The notes: generated by a model from the letters alone, not told the origin. Positions 9,566-19,866 are shown, counted from the first letter of the stretch. The stretch: DNA of 64,000 nt from Bacillus thuringiensis (GCF_014932895.1 NZ_JACYOF010000001.1:1-64000); one strand, 5' to 3'. Program-made: numbers and translations.

Positions 9566-9604
9566 AAAATCCCCCTTAATTAAAATCTCTTAAGAAGGAT
9601 TTTA
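9566..9604 (-). terminator. Weak terminator below the 38-aa membrane peptide gene
   Basis: An imperfect hairpin AAAATCC..TTAA / TTAA..GGATTTT has A/T runs on both sides and lies 30 bases past the stop of the small gene. Confidence 0.5.
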
Positions 9605-9632
9605 TCGCTTTATTATTCAAATAGCAACGCGA

Positions 9633-9749
9633 TTAGTTTTTGTGAAAAAACGTATCGCTATATGCTTGAAAAATTTCAGACACTTGATATCCCATTAATG
9701 AAATTGCTGTTAATGAAAAGAAACCAATCATAAGAAATCGAAACCACAT
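9633..9749 (-). CDS. 38-aa single-span membrane peptide
   Basis: The ATG at 9749 is preceded by a perfect AAGGAGGAG with eight-base spacing. It opens a 38-codon frame that begins MWFRFLMIGFFSLTAISLMG and ends DTFFHKN. Residues 3-20 form one hydrophobic helix, followed by a short polar tail. It starts 24 bases after the stop of the next upstream gene on the same strand, so the two are likely cotranscribed. I do not recognise it; its reality rests on the ribosome binding site, its composition and its position. Confidence 0.65.
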   Translation of the reverse strand: MWFRFLMIGFFSLTAISLMGYQVSEIFQAYSDTFFHKN

Positions 9750-9773
9750 ATAAATCTCCTCCTTGTATTTAGC

Positions 9774-10085
9774 TTAAAAAGCGTTCGCTATATTACAAGT
9801 TGAGTGGCACTCTTCATCATCACTTTCTTTTTTCTTTACAATCGCTGTTATAAATCGAATCATAAAGAAGATAACAAAAGGAATTTGTTCGTAATTTATA
9901 TTGGCATAGTTTAGCAACGGCTCGCGTTGCAAATCGAACGGGGATGAGAAGGAATAGAACATACCTTGCTCTTCCACATATACGATTACAATTTTCATGC
10001 AAAATAATATTCCTAGAAACGAAACAATATCTTGCCATTCTGTCGTATATAACAGGTTATACAGATCTAATACGTACTCTTCCAT
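9774..10085 (-). CDS. Small membrane protein of unknown function (~103 aa)
   Basis: It begins MEEYVLDLYNLLYTTEWQDI and has two hydrophobic segments (about residues 17-33 and 65-82), then a charged tail with KKKESDDEECHSTC. Three ATG codons follow GGAAGGGGGG; I use the third (10085) for spacing, and the protein could be two residues longer. It lies upstream of the 38-aa peptide gene. It resembles short YlaH-like membrane proteins in size only, so no function is assigned. Confidence 0.7.
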   Translation of the reverse strand: MEEYVLDLYNLLYTTEWQDIVSFLGILFCMKIVIVYVEEQGMFYSFSSPFDLQREPLLNYANINYEQIPFVIFFMIRFITAIVKKKESDDEECHSTCNIANAF

Positions 10086-10245
10086 CATCATCCCCCCTTC
10101 CTTTTTTACCATTTTGCTCGCCTTCGTATAAAAAGTCAAGAAAAAAGTTTATATTTACTGTGACAATAGTGATTACTTGTTTCTATACTTATATATGAAT
10201 CTTTTCTAGCAATGATTGGATATACCTTTCTTCAAAAATAAGAAA

Positions 10246-11640
10246 TTAGAATCGAACGGATTCTTCATCCCTACTTTTAGGATTCAAAATCGAACTATTT
10301 TTATTTCTATTAAAAATAAAGTAAGAAACTATAATAAGAACAGTAACAAGCATCGTTAAAAGTGCTTGTGAACGTAAAGATTCAATTGCAAGCATGGCAA
10401 CTAAAACTGCTATAATAGCGGCAATTGTAACATACGTTACATACGGGAAAAGCCACATTTTCACTTTCAAATTTTGTTGTTCTACTTTCCCCATTCTTTT
10501 ACGCATCTTTAAATGCGAAACTGCAATAACGAGATAAACTAGTAATGCAATCCCACCAGATGCATTCACTAAAAATAAAAAAACTTTATCTGGAGATATG
10601 TAACTAAAAACAACTCCAATATAAGCAAAGAACGTTCCAAATAAGACCGCTCGAACTGGAACACCACTACTGTTCAATTTTAAAAATGCCTTTGGAGCAT
10701 CTCCTCTTTCCGCCATTGAAAAAAGCATTCTGGAATTCGTATATAAACCTGAATTCAAACATGAAAGTACAGCTGTTAAAACGATAAAATTCATAATTTG
10801 CGCTGCCGCAGGTATACCTATATGTTCAAGCACCGCTACAAACGGACTTTTTAGTATGTTCGCTGAATTCCATGGAAGGAGCGTAACAACTACAGCAATA
10901 GATCCAATGAAAAATACAAGAATACGCCAAATTACGCTATTTGTTGCTGTTTTTACTGCTTTTACAGGTTCAGCGGACTCGCCAGCCGCTACTGCAACAA
11001 TCTCTGAGCCCATAAATGAAAATATAACAACCGTGATACCAAGCAACACTGAACTTATACCATTTGGCATAAATCCTCCTTGCCCTACTAAATTTGAAGT
11101 ACCAGGTGCTTCCGTTCCCGGCACAAACCCTAAAATAACAGCAAGTCCAAGACAAAGGAACAAGACAATACTTATTACTTTAATAAAGGAAAACCAATAT
11201 TCAAACTCTCCAAATGATTTCACCGAAAAAACATTCGTCAACGTTAATAAAATTGTTAATATTAAACTTAATAACCATAGTGGGATTTGTGGAATCCAGT
11301 ATTGGATAATACCAGCACCTGCTGTAGCTTCTATTGCAATAACAATTACCCAGAAAAACCAGTATAGCCACCCAATTGTATAACCCGCCCATGGACCAAT
11401 TGCTTCTCGTGCATATGTTGCAAAGGAACCACTTGTCGGGTTAGTGGCTGCCATTTCTCCTAACATTCTCATGACGAAAACGACTAGAAGTCCTGCTAAT
11501 GCATATGAAACGATAGAACCAGGTCCAGCTGAATGCACAACTGCACCACTTCCAACAAACAAACCAGCCCCTATTACGCCGCCAATTGAGATCATCGTAA
11601 TGTGGCGTATTTTGAGGTCTTTCTTAAGATTTTTATCCAA
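10246..11640 (-). CDS. APC-family amino-acid permease (GabP-like)
   Basis: About 464 aa with 12 predicted membrane segments. The family motif ISIGGVIGAGLFVGSG is in TM1, and GEMAATNPTSGSFATYA and EIVAVAAGESAEP match the GABA/proline/aromatic amino-acid permease group of Bacillus. It imports an amino acid with protons; the specificity is not deducible. The start is ambiguous. The frame reaches a TTG at 11661, but the GGAAGGGG ribosome binding site lies inside it, favouring the TTG at 11640 (MDKNLKKDLKIRH). Confidence 0.9.
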   Translation of the reverse strand: MDKNLKKDLKIRHITMISIGGVIGAGLFVGSGAVVHSAGPGSIVSYALAGLLVVFVMRMLGEMAATNPTSGSFATYAREAIGPWAGYTIGWLYWFFWVIVIAIEATAGAGIIQYWIPQIPLWLLSLILTILLTLTNVFSVKSFGEFEYWFSFIKVISIVLFLCLGLAVILGFVPGTEAPGTSNLVGQGGFMPNGISSVLLGITVVIFSFMGSEIVAVAAGESAEPVKAVKTATNSVIWRILVFFIGSIAVVVTLLPWNSANILKSPFVAVLEHIGIPAAAQIMNFIVLTAVLSCLNSGLYTNSRMLFSMAERGDAPKAFLKLNSSGVPVRAVLFGTFFAYIGVVFSYISPDKVFLFLVNASGGIALLVYLVIAVSHLKMRKRMGKVEQQNLKVKMWLFPYVTYVTIAAIIAVLVAMLAIESLRSQALLTMLVTVLIIVSYFIFNRNKNSSILNPKSRDEESVRF

Positions 11641-11911
11641 CCCTTGTACATCCCCTTCCAAATTTGATTTTGAAAATTATGTAAGAGTATTATGCAAAAA
11701 GATCTTGTCCTACATTTTAAAATATATCAAAATATTCTGAAATTAACAATTGTAATTCAACCTCCTACAGAAATTATTACATTAGATTTAATAATTTCCC
11801 ATACACAATTGTTGAGAAAATTACAATCACCTTACAATAAAATGAATTTTCTGATATCATTCAATAAACAAGATTATACATCTAGACAACTTTTTGTATA
11901 GGAGTGTTGAT

Positions 11912-12994
11912 ATGTTAAACAAGTTCAAATTCATTTGTTGTATTTTAGTAATTTTCTTACTGCTACCGCTAGCCCCCTTCCAAACACAAGCGGCAAACAA
12001 TTTAGGATCAAAATTACTCGTTGGATACTGGCATAACTTTGATAACGGTACTGGCATTATTAAATTAAGAGAAGTTTCACCGAAATGGGATGTAATAAAT
12101 GTATCTTTCGGTGAAACTGGTGATGATCGTTCCACTGTTGAATTTTCCCCTGTGTATGGTACAGATGCAGAGTTCAAATCTGATATTTCCTATTTGAAAA
12201 GTAAAGGAAAAAAAGTAGTTCTTTCAATAGGAGGACAAAATGGCATCGTTTTACTTCCTGACATTACCTCTCAACAACGCTTTATCAACTCTATACAATC
12301 TCTTATTGACAAGTATGGTTTTGACGGAGTTGATATTGACCTTGAATCAGGTATTTACTTAAACGGAAATGACACTGATTTTAAAAATCCAAAAACTCCT
12401 CAAATTGTGAATCTTATCTCAGCTATTCGAACAATTTCAGACCATTACGGTCCTGATTTTCTACTAAGTATGGCTCCTGAAACAGCTTACGTACAAGGAG
12501 GATTTAGTGCATACGGAAGCATATGGGGAGCATATTTACCAATTATCTACGGAGTGAAAGACAAACTAACATATATTCACGTCCAACACTACAATGCTGG
12601 TAGCGGTATGGGGATGGACGGTAATAACTATAGTCAAGGGACTGCAGACTACGAGGTTGCAATGGCAGATATGCTCTTACACGGTTTTCCAGTAGGCGGT
12701 AATCCAAATAACATTTTCCCTGCCCTTCATTCAGATCAAGTAATGGTTGGGCTTCCCGCAGCACCGGCAGCAGCTCCAAGTGGTGGATATATTTCTCCAA
12801 CTGAAATGAAAAAAGCTTTAGATTACATCATTAAAGGCGTTCCTTTCGGAGGAAAGTATAAACTTTCTAATCAGAGTGGCTATCCTGCATTTCGCGGTCT
12901 AATGTCTTGGTCTATTAATTGGGATGCGAAATACAATTTCGAATTCTCTAATAACTATAGAGTATATTTCGATGCTATTCCCTCCCAAAAATAA
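11912..12994 (+). CDS. chiA: Secreted GH18 chitinase (ChiA/Chi36 type)
   Basis: 360 aa. A Sec signal peptide ends near QTQAANN and is followed by a single GH18 catalytic barrel with no chitin-binding domain. The SxGG motif VVLSIGGQNG and the catalytic DxxDxDxE motif FDGVDIDLESG are intact; the last Glu is the acid/base. Size and sequence match the small B. cereus group chitinase Chi36/ChiA. ATG 11912 has AGGAGTG upstream. A terminator follows within ten bases, so the gene is monocistronic. Confidence 0.95.
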   Translation: MLNKFKFICCILVIFLLLPLAPFQTQAANNLGSKLLVGYWHNFDNGTGIIKLREVSPKWDVINVSFGETGDDRSTVEFSPVYGTDAEFKSDISYLKSKGKKVVLSIGGQNGIVLLPDITSQQRFINSIQSLIDKYGFDGVDIDLESGIYLNGNDTDFKNPKTPQIVNLISAIRTISDHYGPDFLLSMAPETAYVQGGFSAYGSIWGAYLPIIYGVKDKLTYIHVQHYNAGSGMGMDGNNYSQGTADYEVAMADMLLHGFPVGGNPNNIFPALHSDQVMVGLPAAPAAAPSGGYISPTEMKKALDYIIKGVPFGGKYKLSNQSGYPAFRGLMSWSINWDAKYNFEFSNNYRVYFDAIPSQK

Positions 12995-12997
12995 CAA

Positions 12998-13038
12998 AAA
13001 CAACAATAGGTTACTTCACATAGCCTATTGTTGTTTTT
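12998..13038. terminator. Bidirectional terminator (chiA / M20 amidohydrolase)
   Basis: A stem AAACAACAATAGG / CCTATTGTTGTTT (12998-13010, 13024-13036) lies between converging genes. Confidence 0.9.
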
Positions 13039-13050
13039 TATTTATGCAAA

Positions 13051-14268
13051 TTACTTTGTCACATCCACATCTAAATTCTGAAGAGACTCTTCTCCATTTC
13101 TTACATAACTATTTACGAGACTTAAAAGCAATTTCCCACCAACTAACATCGCGCGTTCATCAAAATCAAATTGAGGATGATGATGTGGATAGGTTGCTCC
13201 TATTTCTTCATTACCCGCACCTGTAAAGAAAAATGCTCCTGGAACATGTTCTATGTAGTATGCAAAATCTTCACCACCCATAATCGGCGGCACTTCAATG
13301 ACTCTTTCTCTTCCAAGATCACGTTTCGCGATCGCCATAAAATGACTTGTTTCATCTAAATGATTCATTAATATTGGATAGCCTCGTTTATATTGAATAT
13401 TAACTTCAGCATGAAGAGACTGACAAATCCCCTCAACAACTCGTTTGAATTCCTTCTCTATAAATTCTCTCACTTCAGGATCTATCGTCCGAATTGTTCC
13501 TGTAAATGTGGCAATATCCGCAATAATATTATCTGCTTGACCAGCATGGAATGTACCAACTGTTAATACAGCAGATTGCAATGGATCTACTTTTCTACTA
13601 ACTAAAAGTTGCAATTGATTAATAACTTGTGTTGCAACAATAATGGCATCCACAGTATGATGTGGCATACCTCCATGGCCACCTCGCCCTTGAATCTTCA
13701 CTTCAAAAGAATCAGCTGCCGCCATCATTGCTCCAGCTTTCGCCCCAACAATTCCTAAAGGCATTTGAGAAGATAAATGTGTACCAAACACAACATCTAC
13801 TCCTTCTAAACAACCATCCTCAATCATGGCAATTGCCCCGCCAGGTTCTTTCTCTTCTGCATGTTGATGAATAAGAACTACTTTCCCAGAAAGCTGGTCT
13901 CTATTATCACTTAATACTTTCGCAACGCCTAAAAGTGTTGCAGTATGCCCATCATGTCCACAAGCGTGCATTACGCCAGGAACCTTTGATTTATATGAAA
14001 CTTGTTTTTCATCTTGAATAGGTAGTGCATCAAAATCAGCACGTAGCGCTATCGTCTTTCCTGGTTTTCCACCTTCAATGACGCCGATTACCCCTCTTCC
14101 GCCTACATTTGTTTTCACATCAATATGAAAATTTTTTAGGATCTCAGCTATTTTTTTCGGTGTTTCTATTTCTTGAAACGATAGCTCTGGGTATTGATGA
14201 AAATCTCTTCGCCACGAAACCATTTGGTTATATACACTTTCCAATTCTTTATGCCATGTTTCTATCAT
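13051..14268 (-). CDS. M20D family amidohydrolase (N-acyl-amino-acid deacylase)
   Basis: 405 aa metallopeptidase-like hydrolase. Metal-binding motifs include HACGHDGHTA (about residue 100) and HQHAEEKEPGGA (about 135), with RADFDALPI before them and a Gly-rich dimerisation insert (GRGGHGGMPHHTVD). Relatives (YxeP, YtnL, hippurate hydrolase) remove acyl groups from amino acids such as N-acetyl-cysteine derivatives. The ATG has AAAGGGG upstream. No partner gene is adjacent, so the substrate is open. Confidence 0.9.
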   Translation of the reverse strand: MIETWHKELESVYNQMVSWRRDFHQYPELSFQEIETPKKIAEILKNFHIDVKTNVGGRGVIGVIEGGKPGKTIALRADFDALPIQDEKQVSYKSKVPGVMHACGHDGHTATLLGVAKVLSDNRDQLSGKVVLIHQHAEEKEPGGAIAMIEDGCLEGVDVVFGTHLSSQMPLGIVGAKAGAMMAAADSFEVKIQGRGGHGGMPHHTVDAIIVATQVINQLQLLVSRKVDPLQSAVLTVGTFHAGQADNIIADIATFTGTIRTIDPEVREFIEKEFKRVVEGICQSLHAEVNIQYKRGYPILMNHLDETSHFMAIAKRDLGRERVIEVPPIMGGEDFAYYIEHVPGAFFFTGAGNEEIGATYPHHHPQFDFDERAMLVGGKLLLSLVNSYVRNGEESLQNLDVDVTK

Positions 14269-14332
14269 AGAAATTCCCCTTTCATTTTAACGCTTTAAAT
14301 AAAAGTTACATAATATTCTGCATTTAATCAAT

Positions 14333-14366
14333 AAAAAAGAGTACTTTCTTTGAAAGCACTTTTAAT
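14333..14366 (-). terminator. Terminator of the metallophosphoesterase gene
   Basis: A minus-strand stem AGTGCTTTC / GAAAGTACT with one G-U pair is followed by TCTTTTTT. Confidence 0.8.
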
Positions 14367-14391
14367 TTCCAAAAATATTAAATGTTCTATT

Positions 14392-15285
14392 CTAGTTACT
14401 ATTTTTCTTCAATATAAAAACTGAAAGTTCAGGTACACTCCAGAATCTAACAGGCTTTCGAGTCGTCCCAATACCGCGATTTACATATAAATGTAACGGC
14501 TTATCCTTTCCCTCTAATTCATACATTCCTTCAACGTACTCCCTAGCTAATTTCGTAGTAATTAATGGACCTACAAAAGGAAGCTGAACTTGTCCTCCGT
14601 GACTATGTCCTGACATTTGAAAATCAACTGGATAACGAGCTACTTTGTCTACAACATCAGGCTCATGCACTAATAGCATATTAAAATCTTGTTGTCTTAA
14701 TTCTTTTAAAGTCGAATCTATCTGTGGCTTCCCTAATAAGAAATCATCCAAACCTGATATTGTAATATACTTGCTATTTTCCACTTTAATTTTCTGTACT
14801 TCATTTACTAAAACAGAAAAACCAGCTTTCTCCATGTACTTTTTGTAAAATAAACTACCGCCCCCACCTCTATCATGATTCCCAAACACAGCATATTTCC
14901 CTAGGGGAGCATGAATTTTCTGCAAAATGCCTTTCGCTTCTTCTCTTTCCGCATTATAAGATCCAAACTTATCTATTAAATCCCCTGTAAAAACTACTAT
15001 ATCTGGATGTAACCCATTCATCTTCTCCACCAAATTTTCTAATTGTTTTAGTGTAAATTCTGGCCCTAAATGTACATCTGAAAATTGCAATATTCTTTTG
15101 TTATTAAACTCTTTAGGAATCGTAGGCGCTTCTATTTCATTCCAAGTAACTGTTACTAGTTTTCGTTCTATTTCTGTCGCATAAAAATACAAGCCTACTG
15201 GAATCATTAATACACTTATGAAACTAATAATAAATTTCTTTAAGTTTAATTTTTTTTGCTCTTTTTTTACATGATGCGTATTCAT
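14392..15285 (-). CDS. Membrane-anchored metallophosphoesterase (YkuE/YaeI family)
   Basis: 297 aa. A short basic N-terminus precedes one membrane helix (about residues 18-38). The calcineurin-like motif series is complete: QFSDVHLG, FTGDLID, FGNHDRGGGG, HEPD and SGHSHGGQ. Family members act on phospholipid-linked or UDP-sugar pyrophosphate substrates at the membrane face. ATG with GAGGTG upstream. Monocistronic by spacing. Confidence 0.9.
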   Translation of the reverse strand: MNTHHVKKEQKKLNLKKFIISFISVLMIPVGLYFYATEIERKLVTVTWNEIEAPTIPKEFNNKRILQFSDVHLGPEFTLKQLENLVEKMNGLHPDIVVFTGDLIDKFGSYNAEREEAKGILQKIHAPLGKYAVFGNHDRGGGGSLFYKKYMEKAGFSVLVNEVQKIKVENSKYITISGLDDFLLGKPQIDSTLKELRQQDFNMLLVHEPDVVDKVARYPVDFQMSGHSHGGQVQLPFVGPLITTKLAREYVEGMYELEGKDKPLHLYVNRGIGTTRKPVRFWSVPELSVFILKKNSN

Positions 15286-15482
15286 GTTTTCACCTCTAGA
15301 TGCAGTTTAAAACCTTTTTGTTACATTGATGTGACAACATGAAAAAATGTTAGCTATATTCGATTTTATTCCTATCTCAATTTGACAAATTTATACAGAA
15401 ATCATAACATGTTTTTATAATACATAGATTTTTAAAATCTTTCTTCTATGCGTTCCATCACTTTATTACGGAGGGGTTATTC

Positions 15483-16298
15483 ATGTCTGTATTTACACCA
15501 GAAGAAATTACGGAACTTGCTGCTAATTCCGGAAGAAAAAAAGCTCATTTATCATTACTCCCGATGCTAATTCTCGGTTTTTTTGGCGGTGCTTTCATAG
15601 CACTAGGGTATTTACTTGATATTCATGTTATTGGAACAATGCCAAAATCTTGGGGATCATTTACTGGTTTTCTAGGTGCGGCTGTATTCCCTATCGGCCT
15701 TATACTTGTTATTCTTGCGGGAGGCGAATTAATAACTGGCAACATGATGACCGTTTCAATGGCATGGCTTTACAAAAAAATTGATTTATTTCACTTCATA
15801 CGAAATTTAGTTATTGTTACGTTTAGCAACTTCATAGGTGCTATATTCGTTGCTTATTTTTTCGGTCATATTGTCGGATTAACAGAGGGAGCTTTTTTAA
15901 CGAAAACAGTTTCAATTGCACAAGCTAAGCTACAAGATACACCACTGCAAGCCTTCGTTTCTGCAATTGGATGTAACTGGCTCGTTTGTTTAGCTGTTTG
16001 GCTCAGTATGGGAAGTAAAGAATTTACCGGAAAAATTATCGGTATTTGGTTCCCAGTTATGACCTTTGTTGCGATTGGATTTCAACACGTTGTAGCCAAT
16101 ATGTTTGTCATCCCTGCCGCCATTTTTGCTGGTCATTTAACTTGGGCTGAATATTTTCCAAACTTCTTTTTTGTTTTCTTTGGAAATTTAGTAGGAGGTA
16201 TGTTATTTGTGGCATTACCTTATTTCATAACTTATAATAAGAAACTACCTTCAAATAAAGAGAAGACTGAAATAAAGAACAAATCTGTATCCGCTTAA
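15483..16298 (+). CDS. Formate/nitrite transporter (FNT) family channel
   Basis: 271 aa with six membrane segments. FNT signature elements are visible: LGFFGGAFIALGY in TM1, ELITGNMMT in the re-entrant TM2, and the second half-repeat IGCNWLVCLAVW plus QHVVANMFVIP with its pore-associated His. It is similar in size to YrhG/FocA. The ATG has GGAGGGG upstream. No formate dehydrogenase or nitrite reductase gene is adjacent, so the transported anion (formate, nitrite or hydrosulfide) is unknown. Confidence 0.92.
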   Translation: MSVFTPEEITELAANSGRKKAHLSLLPMLILGFFGGAFIALGYLLDIHVIGTMPKSWGSFTGFLGAAVFPIGLILVILAGGELITGNMMTVSMAWLYKKIDLFHFIRNLVIVTFSNFIGAIFVAYFFGHIVGLTEGAFLTKTVSIAQAKLQDTPLQAFVSAIGCNWLVCLAVWLSMGSKEFTGKIIGIWFPVMTFVAIGFQHVVANMFVIPAAIFAGHLTWAEYFPNFFFVFFGNLVGGMLFVALPYFITYNKKLPSNKEKTEIKNKSVSA

Positions 16299-16439
16299 AT
16301 TGAATGTCTATTAAGTGGTCCTAAAAAATATTACAAATTTCATTTTTTTCGTGAATATATCTACGTACACTTGTTCTCGAATGTTTTATACGTTATAATA
16401 ACAACTTAAATAGCATTATTTACATATGAGGTGAAAAAC

Positions 16440-16712
16440 ATGAATAAAACAGAATTAATTAAAAACGTAGCACAAAATGCTGAGATTTCTCAAAAAGAAG
16501 CTACTGTAGTTGTACAAACTGTAGTAGAATCAATCACTAACACTTTAGCTGCTGGTGAAAAAGTACAACTTATCGGATTCGGTACTTTCGAAGTTCGTGA
16601 AAGAGCTGCTCGTACAGGCCGTAACCCACAAACTGGTGAAGAAATGCAAATCGCAGCTTCTAAAGTACCTGCTTTCAAAGCTGGTAAAGAACTAAAAGAA
16701 GCTGTAAAATAA
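16440..16712 (+). CDS. HU-family DNA-binding protein
   Basis: 90 aa, the standard HU length. The conserved [22 protein letters not shown] arm region includes the DNA-intercalating Pro of RNP, and [13 protein letters not shown] ends the protein. ATG 16440 is eight bases after GAGGTG; the GTG at 16431 is part of the ribosome binding site. HU bends and packages DNA. The B. cereus group has several HU paralogues, and this one stands alone with its own terminator. Confidence 0.96.
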   Translation: MNKTELIKNVAQNAEISQKEATVVVQTVVESITNTLAAGEKVQLIGFGTFEVRERAARTGRNPQTGEEMQIAASKVPAFKAGKELKEAVK

Positions 16713-16714
16713 TG

Positions 16715-16752
16715 AAAAATAGCCTTCTCATTTATGAGAAGGCTATTTTTTT
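16715..16752. terminator. Bidirectional terminator (HU gene / GNAT pseudogene)
   Basis: A perfect stem AAAAATAGCCTTCTCA / TGAGAAGGCTATTTTT with a 4-nt loop overlaps the 3' end of the converging GNAT frame. Confidence 0.93.
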
Positions 16753-17211
16753 CATAACATAATTAATAAAAATCTGACCATTATGCTGCTTATTTTGTTC
16801 CTTTATGCAAATAAAACCTTTACTTTCAAAGAAAGGTTTTGCTGTAATACTCGCCTCTGTATATATATCCCTGTGCTGCAAGTTCACTACTTCATTTTCT
16901 AACTTCTGTAGTATATATGAAGCTATCCCTTTCCCTTGATAATCTTTATGTGTAAATAAGCGATCTACGTAATGATCATCATTATAATCCCCAAATCCTA
17001 CTATCACACCTTTATAATCTGCAACGTAACAAATATTCTTTTCTAAAGACCGTAGCCATCTTTCTTTATCTAGTCACTCTGGCGCCCAAGCATTTAACTG
17101 TAACGTATTATAATCTTTTGCATTAACCGTGTGAACCGTTTCATAGAATACTTGTAATACTTGTTCTAAATCTTCTTTCTGAAATTTTCTAATTATAATA
17201 TCTTTAAACAT
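16732..17211 (-). pseudogene. GNAT N-acetyltransferase interrupted by one TGA
   Basis: A single frame of 160 codons runs from ATG 17211 (ribosome binding site GAGGAG) to 16732. It is interrupted only by a TGA at 17074-17076, after residues NAWAPE. The upstream 45 codons begin MFKDIIIRKFQKEDLEQVL, as in the GNAT N-terminus. The downstream part has the acetyl-CoA loop KDYQGKGIASYIL. No frameshift is needed, so one base change (for example CGA or TGG to TGA) explains it. A sequencing error is possible; otherwise the enzyme is inactive. Confidence 0.85.
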
Positions 17212-17278
17212 GTATAAATCTCCTCATCAGGCTACCGCTTCTATTTCTGCTATATTATATCTTTTTTTCTATACAAAC

Positions 17279-17313
17279 AAAAAAACAATACTTATTCAAA
17301 GTATTGTTTTTTG
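17279..17313 (-). terminator. Terminator of copA
   Basis: A stem AAAACAATACTT / AAGTATTGTTTT with a short loop and A/T tails lies about 40 bases past the copA stop. Confidence 0.85.
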
Positions 17314-17354
17314 TATAAGAGCATATTCAATTACTATATAAATTAAACCTTCTA

Positions 17355-19772
17355 TTATTTTAATTTAACTCTTTGCAATCGTAATGCATTTAATACGACT
17401 GATACAGAACTAAATGCCATCGCTGCACCAGCAACCCAAGGAGCTAAGAAACCGAACGCCGCAATTGGAATTCCTAGGCCGTTATAAGCTAACGCCCAGA
17501 ATAGATTTTGCTTAATATTTCTTATCGTCATTTTACTCATAAAGATTGCATCAGCAATACTATTTAAATCACCACGGATTAACGTAATATCCGCTGCTTC
17601 CATTGCTACATCTGTTCCTGTTCCAATTGCCATACCAATGTCCGCTGTAGCAAGAGCAGGAGCATCATTTATTCCATCCCCAACCATCGCTACTTTCTTA
17701 CCATTCGCTTGAAGTTTTTTCACTTCTTCTGCTTTTCCTTCTGGTAATACTTCTGCAATTACGTGATCAATACCAACTTGCTTAGCGATTGCCTGAGCAG
17801 TTTGTGTATTATCTCCTGTAATCATAACAACATCGAGACCCATTTTCTTAAGTCTTGCTATAGCTACTTTTGAAGTATCTTTTACAGTATCCGCAACAGC
17901 AACTATTCCAGCATACTCCTTATCTATTGCTATTAACATTGCTGTTTTTCCTTCTCGTTCTAGTTCTTCCATCGATTTAGAAACTTCTTCAATATCAATA
18001 TTAAACTTCTTCATTAATCGGCGTGTACCAATTAATAATTGTTTCCCTTCGACAACCGATTCAATACCAAATCCCGGAATTGCTTCAAACATTTCTGAAC
18101 TTGGGATATCAATTTCCTTTTCTTTAATTCCTTCTACAATTGCTTCTGCAAGTGGATGTTCAGAATTTCTTTCTGCTGCTCCTACTAATTTGAGTATTTC
18201 CTTCTCATCTAATCCGTCTACTACCATTACATCGGTTAACGTTGGTTTTCCATTTGTCACTGTACCCGTTTTATCTAAAATAATCGTATCTAATCGATGT
18301 GTTGCTTCTAAATGCTCTCCACCTTTAAATAAAATACCATATTCAGCCGATCTTCCTGATCCCGCCATAATAGATGTAGGTGTCGCAAGACCTAAAGCAC
18401 ACGGGCAAGCGATAACAAGTACTGCTATCATTTTCTCAAGTGCCCCGCCAAAATCACCGGGTGTAACAAATATTATCCACACCGCAAATGTAATAATAGC
18501 AATCCCAACTACAACAGGTACGAAAATACCTGAAATTTGATCTGCTACCCTTTGAATAGGCGCTTTCGACCCTTGAGCTTCTTCTACTACTTTAATAATT
18601 TGGGCTAATGCAGTATCTCTGCCTACTTTAGTTGCTTTAATTTTTAAAAATCCATTTTTATTCATTGTAGAACCGATTACTACATCCCCAATTGTTTTAT
18701 CAACTGGGATACTCTCACCTGTTAACATCGATTCATCTATTGCTGACTTTCCTTCTACAATTTCCCCATCTACCGGGATTTTTTCACCAGGTTTTACATA
18801 AACGATATCACCAGCTACCACTTCTTCAATCAACATTTTCATTTCTGTTCCATCTCGTACAACTGTAGCAGTCTTCGCCTGTAACCCCATCAATTTTTTA
18901 ATCGCTTCTGATGAACGTCCTTTTGCTTTCGCCTCAAATAATTTACCTAAAATAATTAATGTAATAAGTACTGCGCTCGTTTCAAAATATAAATCAGTCA
19001 TATGTTCCGAAGAACCAATTGATTGAATGCTTAAATACACACTGTAGAAATACGCTGCGGACGTTCCAAGTGCCACGAGAACATCCATGTTGGCGCTTTT
19101 ATTACGTAACGCTTTATAAGCCCCAATATAGAACTGCCCTCCAATAATAAATTGAACTGGAGTTGCAAGAGCTAACTGTACCCAAGGGTTCATAAGCATA
19201 TCAGGTAAATAAATAAACGATGTAAATGAGAAATGGCTCACCATTGCCCACAATAACGGGAATGATAAAATAAACGAAATAATAAATTTCTTCTTTTGTC
19301 GTTCAATTTCTTGTAAGCGATGATCTGTTGATCCATCTTGCTCATCTGATTTCACTTCTAATTTATAACCTAACTTTGTAATGATACTCTTCATCTCACT
19401 TACATTAATTTCATCAGGATTAAAGTCTACCGTTGCCGATTCTAAAGCGAAGTTAACCGTCGCTTGGTTTACACCATCTAACTTATTTAAACGCTTTTCA
19501 ACCCTATTCGCACATGCCGCACATGTCATTCCTGAAACAATAAATTCAGCTTTATCACTTACAATTCCATATCCTAACGATTCTACTTTTTCTTTAAATT
19601 GTTGCGGATTTGTTTGAGCTGGATCGTACAAAATTTTTGTTTTTTCAAGTGCAAAATTTACATTTGCATCATGAACACCTTCTACTTTTTTCAAACCTTT
19701 TTCAATTCTATTTGCACATGCCGCACATGTCATTCCTGATATTTGAAGATTGACCTCTTTTTGTTCATTCAT
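17355..19772 (-). CDS. copA: Copper-exporting P1B-type ATPase CopA
   Basis: 805 aa. Two N-terminal HMA domains each carry [10 protein letters not shown] (about residues 10-75 and 80-145). Eight membrane helices follow, with the copper-translocating CPC in [11 protein letters not shown]. The phosphorylation site DKTGT, the HP motif SEHPLAEAI and the hinge [16 protein letters not shown] are intact. It exports Cu(I). The start is ATG 19772, six bases after GAGGTGAG; an in-frame GTG nine bases upstream is inside the ribosome binding site. A CsoR-like operator lies just upstream. Confidence 0.97.
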   Translation of the reverse strand: MNEQKEVNLQISGMTCAACANRIEKGLKKVEGVHDANVNFALEKTKILYDPAQTNPQQFKEKVESLGYGIVSDKAEFIVSGMTCAACANRVEKRLNKLDGVNQATVNFALESATVDFNPDEINVSEMKSIITKLGYKLEVKSDEQDGSTDHRLQEIERQKKKFIISFILSFPLLWAMVSHFSFTSFIYLPDMLMNPWVQLALATPVQFIIGGQFYIGAYKALRNKSANMDVLVALGTSAAYFYSVYLSIQSIGSSEHMTDLYFETSAVLITLIILGKLFEAKAKGRSSEAIKKLMGLQAKTATVVRDGTEMKMLIEEVVAGDIVYVKPGEKIPVDGEIVEGKSAIDESMLTGESIPVDKTIGDVVIGSTMNKNGFLKIKATKVGRDTALAQIIKVVEEAQGSKAPIQRVADQISGIFVPVVVGIAIITFAVWIIFVTPGDFGGALEKMIAVLVIACPCALGLATPTSIMAGSGRSAEYGILFKGGEHLEATHRLDTIILDKTGTVTNGKPTLTDVMVVDGLDEKEILKLVGAAERNSEHPLAEAIVEGIKEKEIDIPSSEMFEAIPGFGIESVVEGKQLLIGTRRLMKKFNIDIEEVSKSMEELEREGKTAMLIAIDKEYAGIVAVADTVKDTSKVAIARLKKMGLDVVMITGDNTQTAQAIAKQVGIDHVIAEVLPEGKAEEVKKLQANGKKVAMVGDGINDAPALATADIGMAIGTGTDVAMEAADITLIRGDLNSIADAIFMSKMTIRNIKQNLFWALAYNGLGIPIAAFGFLAPWVAGAAMAFSSVSVVLNALRLQRVKLK

Positions 19773-19786
19773 GTCTCTCACCTCTA

Positions 19787-19805
19787 TATACCCTCAGGTG
19801 GTATA
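19787..19805. promoter_or_regulatory. CsoR-type operator upstream of copA
   Basis: TATACC-N7-GGTATA is a perfect inverted repeat with a GC-rich centre (CTCAGGT), 15 bases upstream of the copA start. Known CsoR operators are GC-centred palindromes of this TACC-N7-GGTA form. Confidence 0.75.
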
Positions 19806-19866
19806 ATGATTAGCAAAATAAATCGCACTCATATAAAGTACGATTTATTTCCGTATTTAAAAATAA

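Noticed and set aside
9820-10038. 72-codon Cys/Arg-rich frame on the - strand
   Set aside because: It overlaps the membrane-protein gene in another frame and has no ribosome binding site.
14282-14300. cre-like sequence upstream of the M20 amidohydrolase gene
   Set aside because: Two defined positions mismatch the consensus.
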